From contig JACZWU010000003.1 in assembly GCA_022571985.1 (NCBI GenBank), positions 1-64,000 on the forward strand: a DNA stretch of 64,000 nucleotides, in the 5' to 3' direction. The DNA is from Candidatus Zixiibacteriota bacterium (GTDB lineage Bacteria > Zixibacteria > MSB-5A5 > GN15 > FEB-12). Of the stretch, positions 10,103 to 19,443 are shown piece by piece (the stretch's first letter is position 1; every line of letters begins with the position of its first letter). A program made the translations under genes and the position numbers. The notes beneath the pieces are model-generated. The model made no database searches. It was not told the origin of the DNA and saw only the letters and a program-made list of their open reading frames with translations.

Positions 10103-10169
10103 AATAAAACCTCAAAAATTCAATTCAAAATTCGCTATTTGTCCTCTAATTTAAATAGAGGTGACTCCG

Positions 10170-10197
10170 ATTATAACTAATTTCATAAAATTAGCAA
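10170..10197 (-). promoter_or_regulatory. Sigma-70-type promoter for rpmA
   Basis: On the minus strand TTGCTA (10192-10197) and a perfect TATAAT (10170-10175) are separated by 16 bases. A small hairpin, CCTCTA...TAGAGG, lies between the promoter and the rpmA start and could form in the leader. An inverted repeat (CTAATTT..AAATTAG) overlaps the spacer. Supported by sequence match only. Confidence 0.5.
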
Positions 10198-10209
10198 CAG
10201 CTTATTTTA

Positions 10210-12666
10210 TCAGGATTTGGCCGCTTTTTCCTTAGTTTTTGACTTAGAAGCACCAAAATCAAAGGTCAGGCAGTCATTTCCAGCCCCAATTTTCAGATCG
10301 CAGTCGGCGGCATATTGGCCTCTCAAGATTTCTTCTGATAAGGGGTCCTCAAGATACTTGCGCAAGGCCCTTTTGAGTGGCCGCGCGCCGTATTGTCGTT
10401 CGTAGCCCTTGTCGACCAGAAAGTCTTTGGCCGGTTCGTCCAATGTGAACGAAATCCCTTTATCGGCCAGGCGATCGGCAATTTCAGCCACCAGAATTTC
10501 GATAATCTCTTTGATATGACTCTTTTCGAGACTGCGGAAATAGACGACCTCGTCGATCCGGTTAAGCAGCTCCGGGTTAAAGACCTTTTTGAGTTCAGTC
10601 TCAATTTTCTTTTTCATCGCCTCAAAAGTATCGTCATTTTCATCAGCATCAAAGCCGACAGTTTTGCTTTCACCCAATTGACGGGTACCGATATTTGAAG
10701 TCAGAATTATTAGCGTGTTTTTGAAATCGACTTTGCGGCCGAACGAATCGGTCAGCTGACCATCTTCCATCAGCTGCAGTAAGATATTAAAGACATCCGG
10801 ATGGGCTTTTTCGATTTCGTCGAGGAGCACCACCGAATATGGTTTGCGCCGGACTTTTTCTGTCAGCTGTCCCCCCTCTTCGTAACCGACATAGCCGGGA
10901 GGAGCGCCTATCAAACGCGAGACCGCAAACTTTTCCATATACTCAGACATATCAATTCGAATGAGCGAGTCGGCATCATCAAAAAGAAACTTCGCCAGCG
11001 TTCTGGTCAGTTCTGTTTTTCCAACGCCGGTTGGTCCCAAAAACAAAAAGGCACCAATCGGACGTCGGGGGTCGCCCAGTCCTGCCCGGGCGCGCCTGAC
11101 AGCGTTGGAAACAATCTTAATGGCGGCATCCTGGCCGACGATTGTCTTTTTCAGCTCGTCTTCCATTCGCAAGAGCCGCTTTGATTCGCTTTCTTCCAGA
11201 CGGAAAAGCGGAATGCCGGTTATTTGGGCTAATACAGTGGCAACTTCGTCGGCTGTTAAAATCGTTTTATCTTTTTCGCGGGCTTCTTCCCAGTCTTTTT
11301 GAAGCTGCGCCAGATTTTCTTTTTTGGCTTTGATTTCGTCGCGAAGCTGCGCGGCTGTTTCAAAAGCCTGATTCTTTACCGCCTGCTCTTTGCTGTTTTG
11401 AAGTTCGGTCAGCTCATTTTCAATCTCGGTAAACTCTGCTGGTCTGGTATAACTGGCCAGATGCGCTCTGGAGCCGGCTTCGTCAATTAAGTCAATAGCT
11501 TTATCAGGCTGGAATTTGCCCGAGATATAGCGGTTGGAAAGTTTGACTGCGGCTACAATGGCTTCGTCGGAGATTATTAGCTTGTGGTGCTCTTCATACT
11601 TGGAGCGCAACCCTTTTAAAATTGCTATCGTATCTTCTTCCGATGGCGGGTCGACCATGACCATCTGAAAACGTCTTTCTAAAGCGCCGTCTTTTTCAAT
11701 GTATTTGCGGTACTCGTTTAGAGTTGTGGCGCCAATACAGCGAAGCTCCCCTCGTGCAAGTGAGGGCTTGAAAATATTTGAAGCATCGAGAGAACCCTCG
11801 GCACCGCCGGCACCTACGATAGTATGCAGCTCATCAATAAAAATGATGACGTCGTTAGTGCTGATGATTTCATTCATGACGGCTTTGAGCCGTTCTTCAA
11901 ACTGACCGCGGTATTTTGTACCTGCCACCAGCGAGGCCATATCCAGCGTTACTACTCTCTTGTTTTCCAGAGTCTGCGGTATGCGGTTTTCGACAATACG
12001 CTGGGCCAGTCCCTCGGCGATAGCAGTTTTACCCACACCCGGTTCACCTATAAGCACCGGATTATTTTTCTTGCGGCGGGACAAGACTTGTGCCACCCGT
12101 TCGATTTCGTCCTCGCGGCCGATAATCGGGTCAAGTTTCCCCCGGCGGGCGAGCTCCGTTAAGTCACGACCAAAATGATCAAGGGCGGGTGTTTTGGATT
12201 TTTTGCGCTTTTTCTTAAACGAAGATGGTTGGCCGCTTTGAATATTTTTTAGTTCTTCATAAGCTTCTTTGTAATCGATATCGTAAGTAGAGAGCACCTG
12301 GGCGGCGACACCCTCTTCATCTTTTAAGAGCGCCAGTAAAATATGCTCGGTGTCTATATCTTTGGATTTTAATGCCCTGGCTTCCTGTCCGGAAATTTCC
12401 AGAGTCTTTTTGGCACGTGCCGTCAGGGGCAGCTGCCCCATAGTCATAGTACCGCCGGAAGGCTGCACTACCTCTTCAATGGAATTTTTAAGATCGGTCA
12501 GCTCCATCCCCAGATTGTTGATGACATCTACCGCCTTGCCTTCGCCTAAGCGAATTAGCCCCAGCAGGAGATGCTCGGTACCGATGTAGTCGTGTTTAAG
12601 TCTGGCTGCCTCATCGCGGGCGTATTCTATGGCCTTGCGGGCAGCTTCTGTAAACATCTCATTCAT
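10210..12666 (-). CDS. clpC: ATP-dependent Clp protease ATPase ClpC
   Basis: 818 residues. The Clp_N repeat domain ([21 protein letters not shown], then [10 protein letters not shown]) comes first, then AAA+ module 1 with Walker A GEPGVGKT, a UVR-type middle domain (about 415-455), and AAA+ module 2 with Walker [13 protein letters not shown] and sensor motifs. This is the ClpC layout rather than ClpB, which has a longer coiled coil. ClpC unfolds substrates for ClpP, which is encoded at 20707. ATG at 12666 is preferred over the upstream TTG (12672) because the GGAAG motif sits about nine bases before it. It is the last gene of the mcsA-mcsB-clpC run. Confidence 0.96.
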   Translation of the reverse strand: MNEMFTEAARKAIEYARDEAARLKHDYIGTEHLLLGLIRLGEGKAVDVINNLGMELTDLKNSIEEVVQPSGGTMTMGQLPLTARAKKTLEISGQEARALKSKDIDTEHILLALLKDEEGVAAQVLSTYDIDYKEAYEELKNIQSGQPSSFKKKRKKSKTPALDHFGRDLTELARRGKLDPIIGREDEIERVAQVLSRRKKNNPVLIGEPGVGKTAIAEGLAQRIVENRIPQTLENKRVVTLDMASLVAGTKYRGQFEERLKAVMNEIISTNDVIIFIDELHTIVGAGGAEGSLDASNIFKPSLARGELRCIGATTLNEYRKYIEKDGALERRFQMVMVDPPSEEDTIAILKGLRSKYEEHHKLIISDEAIVAAVKLSNRYISGKFQPDKAIDLIDEAGSRAHLASYTRPAEFTEIENELTELQNSKEQAVKNQAFETAAQLRDEIKAKKENLAQLQKDWEEAREKDKTILTADEVATVLAQITGIPLFRLEESESKRLLRMEDELKKTIVGQDAAIKIVSNAVRRARAGLGDPRRPIGAFLFLGPTGVGKTELTRTLAKFLFDDADSLIRIDMSEYMEKFAVSRLIGAPPGYVGYEEGGQLTEKVRRKPYSVVLLDEIEKAHPDVFNILLQLMEDGQLTDSFGRKVDFKNTLIILTSNIGTRQLGESKTVGFDADENDDTFEAMKKKIETELKKVFNPELLNRIDEVVYFRSLEKSHIKEIIEILVAEIADRLADKGISFTLDEPAKDFLVDKGYERQYGARPLKRALRKYLEDPLSEEILRGQYAADCDLKIGAGNDCLTFDFGASKSKTKEKAAKS

Positions 12667-12728
12667 ATACAATGTCTTCCTTAGTTATCTATATTATAAT
12701 ATATTCAATTTTTACTTAAGTTGCAAGA

Positions 12729-13793
12729 TCAGTTTCTGCTGCTATCCAGTTGGCTAAGCTTTTCACGCACCATCTGCGCTCTGACGGCATCTCTCTTATT
12801 TGTGTCCATTTCGCTGCCATAAAATTTCTGAAGATGGGCAGGCTGGGATAATAGCAAAATCTCATTTATCAAAGAGACATCGACAAAATCTATAATTTTC
12901 ATAGCATTTCCCAGACGCAAAGCCGACAAAAGATTCATTACTTCATCAGTAGTCAGCATTCTGGCGTTTCTCAAAATTCCGTAAGCCCGCCAGATTTTAT
13001 CTTCCATCATGTCAGCAGCTTCATCCATCAGCCTTTTTCTGGCGTCAGCCTCGTTGTCGGTAATCTCTTTAGTAACCTGCTCAATTTGTTTGATAATCTC
13101 ATCTTCTGACACTCCCAGTGTGTTCTGGTTTGAGACCTGGAAAAGATTCCCTAAAACGTCTGAGCCCTCGCCATAAAAACCGCGCACTGCCAGACCACTT
13201 CTGGTTATACGTGTAATTACTTTTTCAATATCTCTGGTTAAGACCAGCCCGGGCAGGTGAATTAAAACCGACACTCTCATACCGGTACCGGCATTGGTCG
13301 GGCAGGATGTTAAATAACCGAAGTCGTCATCAAAGTCGTATTCGAGATGCCGGCTTACCTCTCTGTCAAATTTTGTAACCATTTCATAGGCGCCGTACGG
13401 GTCAAGGCCGGGCGAGAGTGCCTGCAAACGAAGGTGGTCTTCTTCGTTCACCATAATTGAGACGCGCTCATCATTATCGATAAACAGCGCTTTTGCTTTG
13501 TCGCCGTTTAAGAAATGCGGTGAGATGAGATGACGCTCTATCAAAAAATTCTTGTCAATCTCGTCAAACTCCGGCGCCTTAAAATACATACCGGATTTAA
13601 GAAGCTCCGAATTCTCTCTGGCTGCATCAAAATAACCGACAACCCGTTCCTTGGTCTCGTTGTCGGCAGTGCCCGGGAACTGGCAGCCGGCAACATTACG
13701 CGCCAGACGCACCCTTGTCGAAAGAACAACCATAACTTCGTTGCCCTGCCCTGATAACCAGGCGGCCGGCTGTCTTGCCATATCTTCAAACAT
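12729..13793 (-). CDS. mcsB: Protein-arginine kinase McsB
   Basis: 354 residues, the length of McsB. It carries the ATP:guanido phosphotransferase signature: VVLSTRVRLARN near residue 25, the central LTSCPTNAGTGMRVSVLIHLP (Cys-Pro-Thr-Asn loop), and the C-terminal DEVMNLLSALRLG region. McsB phosphorylates arginines on misfolded proteins, and the mark targets them to ClpC-ClpP. It begins two bases after mcsA stops and is followed by clpC, the standard order. No ctsR gene precedes the operon, so CtsR-type heat-shock control is probably absent or located elsewhere. Confidence 0.95.
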   Translation of the reverse strand: MFEDMARQPAAWLSGQGNEVMVVLSTRVRLARNVAGCQFPGTADNETKERVVGYFDAARENSELLKSGMYFKAPEFDEIDKNFLIERHLISPHFLNGDKAKALFIDNDERVSIMVNEEDHLRLQALSPGLDPYGAYEMVTKFDREVSRHLEYDFDDDFGYLTSCPTNAGTGMRVSVLIHLPGLVLTRDIEKVITRITRSGLAVRGFYGEGSDVLGNLFQVSNQNTLGVSEDEIIKQIEQVTKEITDNEADARKRLMDEAADMMEDKIWRAYGILRNARMLTTDEVMNLLSALRLGNAMKIIDFVDVSLINEILLLSQPAHLQKFYGSEMDTNKRDAVRAQMVREKLSQLDSSRN

Positions 13794-13795
13794 TA

Positions 13796-14353
13796 TTAGC
13801 TTACCTGACTATTCTCTGATTTTTTTTGTTCAACGTTATCCTGCTTGACCAGTTTGAGTTTGTCTCTAATTTCAGCGGCGCGCTCAAACTCCTCATATTC
13901 TATCGCTTTTTTGAGTTCAGCTTCGAGACGTTCGGTTTCTCTGACCGGCACCGGCAGATTGCTTGAGTCTGTTTTCCGCCCAACTCCCGGCATTGTACCC
14001 CGGTGCAGCGAGGCCCCATGCACTTTGCGCATGATCCCTTCCAGACGCGGTCGGAAGGCCTGGTAACATTTTCCGCAGCCAAAGCGGCCGCTGCTGGTAA
14101 ATCCTGCAAAGGTCAATCCGCAGGAAGAACAGGTAAGTGCTTCAGCGTCTTCAAAGGCGGAGCCCTTGGCAGGCAAGGCAGTAGTTAATCCTGACAGAAT
14201 TTCTGCCAGCGGAAAAGGCACATTGTCCAGCGGCGAATGAAATCCCCGGGCCGCGGCGCAATCTTTACACAAAGACAGAGACATCTTTTCGTTATTTACA
14301 ATCTGAGTCAGATGTACTTGTGCTTCGCGCTTTTTACAATCCTGACAGGTCAT
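13796..14353 (-). CDS. mcsA: McsB activator McsA (zinc-finger, UVR domain)
   Basis: About 185 residues from ATG 14353, chosen because AGGA lies about nine bases upstream and the protein then begins MTCQDCKKREAQVHLTQI as in the family. Four CxxC pairs (CQDC, CKDC, CSSC, CGKC) form two zinc-binding modules, and a C-terminal UVR motif (ELKKAIEYEEFERAAEIRDK) is present. McsA activates the McsB arginine kinase and docks it to ClpC. The start lies one base after the lolD stop, so lolD and mcsA are probably cotranscribed. Confidence 0.94.
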   Translation of the reverse strand: MTCQDCKKREAQVHLTQIVNNEKMSLSLCKDCAAARGFHSPLDNVPFPLAEILSGLTTALPAKGSAFEDAEALTCSSCGLTFAGFTSSGRFGCGKCYQAFRPRLEGIMRKVHGASLHRGTMPGVGRKTDSSNLPVPVRETERLEAELKKAIEYEEFERAAEIRDKLKLVKQDNVEQKKSENSQVS

Positions 14354-14354
14354 A

Positions 14355-15059
14355 CTAATTATTCCTGTTTCGAGTTCGCTCAACTGTCCTGCCATCGACT
14401 AATTCCAGTTCCCGATGGCAGCGTCCGGCAAGTTCCCGGTTATGCGTAGCAATCATAAAAGTCGTCTGGTTGCTCTTGTTCAACTCAAACAACAGCTCGT
14501 GAAGTTTCCGGCCGGTTTCAATATCGAGATTCCCCGACGGCTCATCGGCCAGAACAATTTCACAGTCATTAGCCAGAGCTCTGGCTACTGCTACACGTTG
14601 CTGTTCACCTCCCGATAACTGCCTCGGGAAGTGTTTTCTTCTATCCTTTAAACCCACTTTCTCTAAAATCAGTTCCGCCTGTTTTTTGGCATTTTTATAA
14701 GGTTTACCTGCGACCAAAAGCGGCATCATCACATTCTCGGAAGCGGTAAAGTCATCGAGCAAGTAATGAAACTGAAATACAAAGCCGATTTTTTTATTTC
14801 GAAGCAAGGCCAGTTCCCGTTCTGTTTTAGAGCCCAAATTTATACTGCCAATGAAAACTTCGCCGCGGGTAGGTTTATCGAGCCCTCCCAGAATGTGCAA
14901 GAGAGTAGATTTACCGGCACCGGATTCCCCGGTGACAGCTACCATCTCCCCTTTCTCAACAGTTATATCTATACCATTGAGTACGTTGAGATCGGAGTCG
15001 GGCGTCTTAAACGTCCGATGAATACCTTTGGCTGTCAGTGCGCTCTGTCTGCTATCCAT
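14355..15059 (-). CDS. lolD: Lipoprotein-releasing ABC transporter ATPase LolD
   Basis: 234 residues, a single ABC ATPase domain: Walker [10 protein letters not shown] (44-52), Q-loop, signature [15 protein letters not shown] and Walker [13 protein letters not shown]. The PSGNLD ending and short length are typical of the MacB/LolD group. Its partner permease lies directly upstream at 15190-16416. Together they would extract lipoproteins from the inner membrane, which implies an outer membrane and a diderm cell. Confidence 0.9.
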   Translation of the reverse strand: MDSRQSALTAKGIHRTFKTPDSDLNVLNGIDITVEKGEMVAVTGESGAGKSTLLHILGGLDKPTRGEVFIGSINLGSKTERELALLRNKKIGFVFQFHYLLDDFTASENVMMPLLVAGKPYKNAKKQAELILEKVGLKDRRKHFPRQLSGGEQQRVAVARALANDCEIVLADEPSGNLDIETGRKLHELLFELNKSNQTTFMIATHNRELAGRCHRELELVDGRTVERTRNRNN

Positions 15060-15189
15060 ATTCTTTGGCTAATTTCCAATGTTTAACGCCAAGTCAGGGA
15101 CTATCTATATTGTCGCCAAAAACCAATGTTTTCTTATATCCATATTCATTCTTAGCTTAGAAAACCGCTATTTTAGGGCTCTTAGTCAA

Positions 15190-16416
15190 CTACTTTCTCA
15201 GGATATCAATAACCGGCAGTTTGGCCGCCTGCCCTGCCGGATAAAGTGAAGCCAAAAAGCAGACAATTAAGGTAATTCCTCCAACCGCCAGAAAGTCCCC
15301 GATATTGACTTGAATGGGCAGATGGCTGATAAAGTATATATCCGGCGGCAGGGATATTATCTCGAATTTATTCTGTATAAATGCCAGAGAGAACGCCAGA
15401 AACCAGCCTGATACGATACCTATCAAAGCGACTGCCACTCCCTGATATACAAAAATCTTTTTAATCGACCCCGGAGTTGAACCAATCGTCTTTAAAATGG
15501 CAATTTCCGGACGTTTTTCCATGGTCAGCATGACCAGTGTTGAAATAATCGAAAAAGCCGCGACCAGTACAATCAGGCTAAACCCTAAAAACAGCACCAA
15601 TTTTTCAATCTCTATCCAGCTAAACAGATTTTTGTGAAGGATATTCCAGGGGACAACGTCAAAGCGATAGGCCAGAGCCGAATCAATTTTAGGTGCGGTT
15701 TCATCGGCCAGATAAATATCAGTCAGTTTCAGATGTACCGCCGTGGCGGCATCACCGGTACGAAAAAAATTCTGCGCTTTTTTGAGAGAAATATAACACA
15801 GATAGGCGTCAAATTCATGCATGCCCGTTTCAAAAATTCCCGAGACATAAAACTTGGCCACTCTGGGACGCGTTAACCTGGTCAGGTCTTCCCCTTTGAC
15901 AGTATACATCACAATGGCCTCACCTAAATAGACGCCGAGCTTATCAGCCAGACCGCTGCCGAGAATTACGGCCGGTATGGTATCATCGCCGTCGACTATT
16001 GGTTCAAAATCGTAATCACCAACTTTCATTGAAGCTACTATATCAGAAGTTTTACTTTCTGCTTCAGGGTCAATTCCTCTGACTATTACTCCTTCGCTGT
16101 AGGACGGACTGGAAGCGGCCGCTTTGTAGTAGATAAATGGCGAGGCCGCCAGCACGTTTTCAACCTTTTCAGCAACTGCCACAACTTCGTCATAGTTTTC
16201 AAAAGTCGCCCCGGACAAAGGAAAGATTGTAATATGCGAGGTCGTCCCCAAGAGACGGGAGCGAATTTCATGCTCAAAACCGTTATGCATCGACATTACA
16301 AAACAGACAGTCCCCACCCCCAGGGTTACCCCCAGCATGGTAATCAAGGTAGAAACCGATACAAAAAAACGCCCTGACCTGAGGTAGCGTTTGGCGATAA
16401 AAAATTCGTACGACAT
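15190..16416 (-). CDS. lolC: Lipoprotein-releasing ABC transporter permease (LolC/LolE type)
   Basis: 408 residues with the LolC/E layout. The N-terminus (SYEFFIAKRYLRSGRF) precedes transmembrane helix 1 (about 20-45, ITMLGVTLGVGTVCFVMS). A periplasmic MacB-like domain of about 220 residues follows, then three C-terminal helices within an FtsX domain (EKRPEIAILKTIGSTPGSIKKIF is the usual cytoplasmic loop). Only one permease gene is present beside lolD, so the complex may be a homodimer or use a second permease elsewhere. 130 bases separate it from lolD, with no terminator seen. Confidence 0.9.
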   Translation of the reverse strand: MSYEFFIAKRYLRSGRFFVSVSTLITMLGVTLGVGTVCFVMSMHNGFEHEIRSRLLGTTSHITIFPLSGATFENYDEVVAVAEKVENVLAASPFIYYKAAASSPSYSEGVIVRGIDPEAESKTSDIVASMKVGDYDFEPIVDGDDTIPAVILGSGLADKLGVYLGEAIVMYTVKGEDLTRLTRPRVAKFYVSGIFETGMHEFDAYLCYISLKKAQNFFRTGDAATAVHLKLTDIYLADETAPKIDSALAYRFDVVPWNILHKNLFSWIEIEKLVLFLGFSLIVLVAAFSIISTLVMLTMEKRPEIAILKTIGSTPGSIKKIFVYQGVAVALIGIVSGWFLAFSLAFIQNKFEIISLPPDIYFISHLPIQVNIGDFLAVGGITLIVCFLASLYPAGQAAKLPVIDILRK

Positions 16417-16551
16417 CGGCTTTATGAGATTTTTCTGGTCTTAATCTTATTCATTTAATCTTTGATATAACGCAGGAATTAAGTCAAAATCAACCTCTTT
16501 CTTAGCGGCTGTAGAGCTGACAATTTAAAAATGGATTGATAAAAGATATTG

Positions 16552-16573
16552 GGGCGGACTGTTTCGTCCGCCC
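16552..16573. terminator. GC-rich hairpin between lolC and the S41 peptidase gene
   Basis: GGGCGGAC and GTCCGCCC form a perfect 8-bp stem around a 6-base loop just after the S41 peptidase stop. On the minus strand it is followed only by an AT-rich stretch, not a clean T run, so it may be a weak terminator or a member of a dispersed hairpin family; see also 22808 and 23447. Confidence 0.5.
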
Positions 16574-16593
16574 GCAATAGTGCACTGCTATCT

Positions 16594-17949
16594 TTAGTCT
16601 CTGGGGTTGCTGTCGGTGCGGCCGTTATCGTACATGCCAACCAGTTCAATGACATTACCCGAATCATCTCGAACAAGCTTCAATCGAAAGAAATCTAAGT
16701 CGGGCAGTAAAAAAACGTCTTCACTCATCGGCACTAGTGCATACTTTGTGCCCTCATTACGTTGATAAAATAACGAGCCATCTACCAAAGTTATATGTCG
16801 CGGACCGTAGTCTCCGGCGTATTCCTTCATTTTGGACTCGTCAAGTGAAACCGGATTAAGTTCGGCCTTAAGACCATCGTAGGCCCACTTCAGTGAATTT
16901 TTACGCTGCTCGTCTGATTCTGTTTTCATCAAGGTATCGAGCGCTTCCATCTGTGCCCGTTCCAATGCCTTATCACTCGATATCGCTATATCGGGAATCA
17001 CGCCAACCCCTTCCCAGTTCGTTCCGGAGATTGGATTAATTGCCCGTCCGAATGGTAATTTCAGACCGACATTTAAATTCCTGAACAATTTTATATCAAC
17101 CGGGTGGGCTCCGCCTCCGGTTGTGTCACCGATAATTGTTCCTCGCTTTAAGTTTTTCATATTATAGCTGAATTCCTCAGCACCGGAAAAAGTGTGACTG
17201 CTGGTGAGTACGTAAACCGGCACGTCGAAAAGACGAGGTCCCGGAACAAACCCTTGTGTCCAGAACTGTTCTATGGAGTCACTTTCTCTGATATAAAAAC
17301 TGTTTAAGTGGGTCGGCTCTTCAAAAAGATAACTGGAAAGCAGTTGAATCATTGAAGGAGAGCCGCCACCGTTGTCTCGTAAATCAAATATCAGGGCATC
17401 ACAATGTCCCAGGAAATTCATTGCCGCGATTGCAGTCTGTCCACCGAGTTTGGCATCAACAAATTCATTGAATTTTAGATATCCGATATTGCCGGGAAGA
17501 CGCTCCAACTTTTGAAATGCAAAATTGTTATACCTGTAGTCACGCAACATTTCTTCTTCGAAATTTTCATTTTGCTCCTGACCATAGCTCGGAGGGATAA
17601 TCCGAACCCCAAGATGAAGGTCGTGACTCACCGAGCGGAGATCTTCTGTTAAGCGCATCGTAAACTCACGCAGGTCGGTTATTTCTTTATACTCACCTTT
17701 CTTTAAGTTCTTACGAATCAGCTTATTCATCTGCTCTGCAACATCGGGGAAAACATAGGTTTGGCTCAAAGCGGCGGCGACGCTGTCGATCAACTCTGCC
17801 TGAAATTTGCCGTCGATTGTTGGCGGTTCTGGCTGCTGAGCCGAAACAACCTGCGAAACAATAAATATGGCCACCATGCTAAACAGAAATGAAAATAGAA
17901 ATCTGTTTCGCAAAAGCGCTTTTTGTAAAGATTCGGCTTTGATCTGCAT
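16594..17949 (-). CDS. Secreted S41-family serine peptidase
   Basis: 451 residues. The N-terminal hydrophobic stretch (about 15-37, ending VSA) is a signal peptide. The family core includes IGYLKFNEF, LIFDLRDNGGGSPSMI (substrate-binding strand) and the nucleophile region LTSSHTFSGAEEF, where the Ser of FSGAE is the expected catalytic residue, followed by GDTTGGGAHP. No PDZ domain is seen, which makes it closer to the IRBP/tricorn-like branch than to CtpA. A short C-terminal domain of about 90 residues follows. AGGAGG eight bases upstream supports the ATG. It lies 12 bases after the MarR-GNAT gene and is probably cotranscribed with it. Substrate unknown. Confidence 0.9.
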   Translation of the reverse strand: MQIKAESLQKALLRNRFLFSFLFSMVAIFIVSQVVSAQQPEPPTIDGKFQAELIDSVAAALSQTYVFPDVAEQMNKLIRKNLKKGEYKEITDLREFTMRLTEDLRSVSHDLHLGVRIIPPSYGQEQNENFEEEMLRDYRYNNFAFQKLERLPGNIGYLKFNEFVDAKLGGQTAIAAMNFLGHCDALIFDLRDNGGGSPSMIQLLSSYLFEEPTHLNSFYIRESDSIEQFWTQGFVPGPRLFDVPVYVLTSSHTFSGAEEFSYNMKNLKRGTIIGDTTGGGAHPVDIKLFRNLNVGLKLPFGRAINPISGTNWEGVGVIPDIAISSDKALERAQMEALDTLMKTESDEQRKNSLKWAYDGLKAELNPVSLDESKMKEYAGDYGPRHITLVDGSLFYQRNEGTKYALVPMSEDVFLLPDLDFFRLKLVRDDSGNVIELVGMYDNGRTDSNPRD

Positions 17950-17961
17950 TTTTAATTCCTC

Positions 17962-18972
17962 CTAATTAGTTATTTCTGATTCAAGTCTTGTTAAGTCTAA
18001 TTCCATAGCAAAAGTGCGGCGCTGATATTTGCACTCGGGCAGCGGAATTCTTTTTTTTCTTTTAAATCCCAGTTGTTCGTAAATCTTGAGAGCTGATTTT
18101 AACTCCGGTGAGGTGAACAAGTACAACTTTTCGGCTCCAGAATCTCTGGCCAGAACTGCAACCTCTGCGGCCAGGCGCCTGCCAATACCGAAACCGTGCG
18201 CTTCTGATGCGACGCCCATCTTGCACAACTCCAACAGACCAGCCTGGTGGCGTACAAGCGCGCAAGTGCCCACAATATGACCGTCAACTTTTGCAAAAAG
18301 AATCTGCCCGCCTCTACGAATTATTTGACCGTTGGGGTCATTTAGCTGACGATGGTCTTCGCTTTCTACTCTAAAATATTTCTTGAGCCATTCTTCATTA
18401 ATACTTCTGAAATATTTCTTAAATGCCGGCCTATAGGGGAGAATTTCAATTTGCCTGGCAGGTTTTATGTTCAGAGCCTGGAGCACACGCTGGTGCATAT
18501 CTTTCTTATCAAGCTCGATTTCCAAATCATGTAGATGCCCCAGGAGCTTTACATCTACAGATTTTATTAATGCTTTTGTTTCGAAGCGGACGGTTTCCCA
18601 TACTGGCAACAAATTCTTGGCCAGACTGCGTCCTTTGGCAGAAAGCCGGAGCATTCGCCGTCGTTCATCAGAATTTGACTTCCGCCATTTGATCAAGCCT
18701 TCTTTTTCCATCTGCGAGGACAGTTTATTTATGGCCGCATGGGACAATCCTAAGCGATTAGCAGCTTCGGTTACAGACAAGGGCGAATACTTGGATAACA
18801 GATAAAACAGAGTAAACCATTTGGCCTCAAACCGAATTTGCAGATCACCATAAATCCGGCCGACATCACGACCCAATCGATCCGAAAGCCTTCGCAAGCG
18901 GCTGGCAAAGGCCAGCTCTTTTAATTCGATTAGAAAGTCGCTTTTTTCTGTTTTATTCTGAGTCTTGTCCAT
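17962..18972 (-). CDS. MarR-type regulator fused to a GNAT acetyltransferase
   Basis: 336 residues. Residues about 25-150 are a MarR winged helix (YSPLSVTEAANRLGLSHAAINKLSSQMEKEGL, then the RRRM wing). Residues about 180-325 are a GNAT domain with the acetyl-CoA loop (GVASEAHGFGIGRRLAAE) and the C-terminal ALKIYEQLGFKRK. This fusion is a known architecture. It may couple acetylation of a small molecule or peptide to regulation of the downstream peptidase gene, but that link is inferred only from the 12-base spacing. Confidence 0.9.
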   Translation of the reverse strand: MDKTQNKTEKSDFLIELKELAFASRLRRLSDRLGRDVGRIYGDLQIRFEAKWFTLFYLLSKYSPLSVTEAANRLGLSHAAINKLSSQMEKEGLIKWRKSNSDERRRMLRLSAKGRSLAKNLLPVWETVRFETKALIKSVDVKLLGHLHDLEIELDKKDMHQRVLQALNIKPARQIEILPYRPAFKKYFRSINEEWLKKYFRVESEDHRQLNDPNGQIIRRGGQILFAKVDGHIVGTCALVRHQAGLLELCKMGVASEAHGFGIGRRLAAEVAVLARDSGAEKLYLFTSPELKSALKIYEQLGFKRKKRIPLPECKYQRRTFAMELDLTRLESEITN

Positions 18973-19146
18973 AGTTAGAAATTCATACGATTATTTAGGT
19001 AATTAGTTACATAAATTTACGAAGTGTTCCCAACTTTCTGCTTATTTTGTCTGGCTGGTATTCTAAGAACCAATTTGGAACCAAAGTCAAAAAAAGTCCG
19101 TTGCGCTCAGGCATTGAACGGCGTAACTTCTTGCAGGACAAGAATT

Positions 19147-19228
19147 GCGAAAGTGGCGGAATTGGTATACGCGCTGGATTTAGGATCCAGTTCTGCAAGG
19201 AGTGGGGGTTCGAGTCCCCCCTTTCGCA
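19147..19228 (+). tRNA. tRNA-Leu, anticodon UAG
   Basis: The 82-base gene folds fully. Acceptor GCGAAAG pairs with CTTTCGC with discriminator A, the D stem GCG pairs with CGC, the anticodon stem CTGGA pairs with TCCAG around loop TTTAGGA (anticodon TAG, reading CUN leucine codons), and T stem GGGGG pairs with CCCCC around TTCGAGT. The variable arm is about 13 bases, as expected for class II leucine tRNAs. CCA is not encoded. It precedes tig on the same strand. Confidence 0.96.
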
Positions 19229-19230
19229 CA

Positions 19231-19408
19231 CAGGCTAAGCCTGTTTGTTTATGAATTGAGAGACTTGAAAATTCGGGCAAAGCCTGTTTGTTGATGAATT
19301 GAGAGATTCGGAAATTTGAAAATTCAGGCGAAGCCTGTATATTGATAAATTGAGATTTATGATGATTGAAACTTTCAGGCGTTGCTTGTTTGTTGATAAA
19401 TTGAATGA
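19231..19408 (+). repeat. Four imperfect tandem repeats between tRNA-Leu and tig
   Basis: A unit of the form CAGGC-AAGCCTGTTTGTTGATAAATTGAGA starts at 19231, 19274, 19325 and 19376 (spacing 43, 51, 51). Each of the first three carries a small inverted repeat, AGGC..AAGCCT. The units lie directly after the tRNA 3' end and stop about 35 bases before the tig ATG. No ORF is conserved through them. They could be leader or processing structures, or a simple expanded repeat. Confidence 0.75.
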
Positions 19409-19443
19409 TGTAACGAACACAAATGATAGAAATTGGTGAATAA

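Noticed and set aside
11142-12589. Several 60-130 codon plus-strand frames inside clpC
   Set aside because: They mirror the clpC coding strand, have no ribosome sites and no recognisable motifs.
19231-19408. Possible small CRISPR array after tRNA-Leu
   Set aside because: Only four imperfect units with near-identical rather than unique intervening sequence, and no cas genes nearby.
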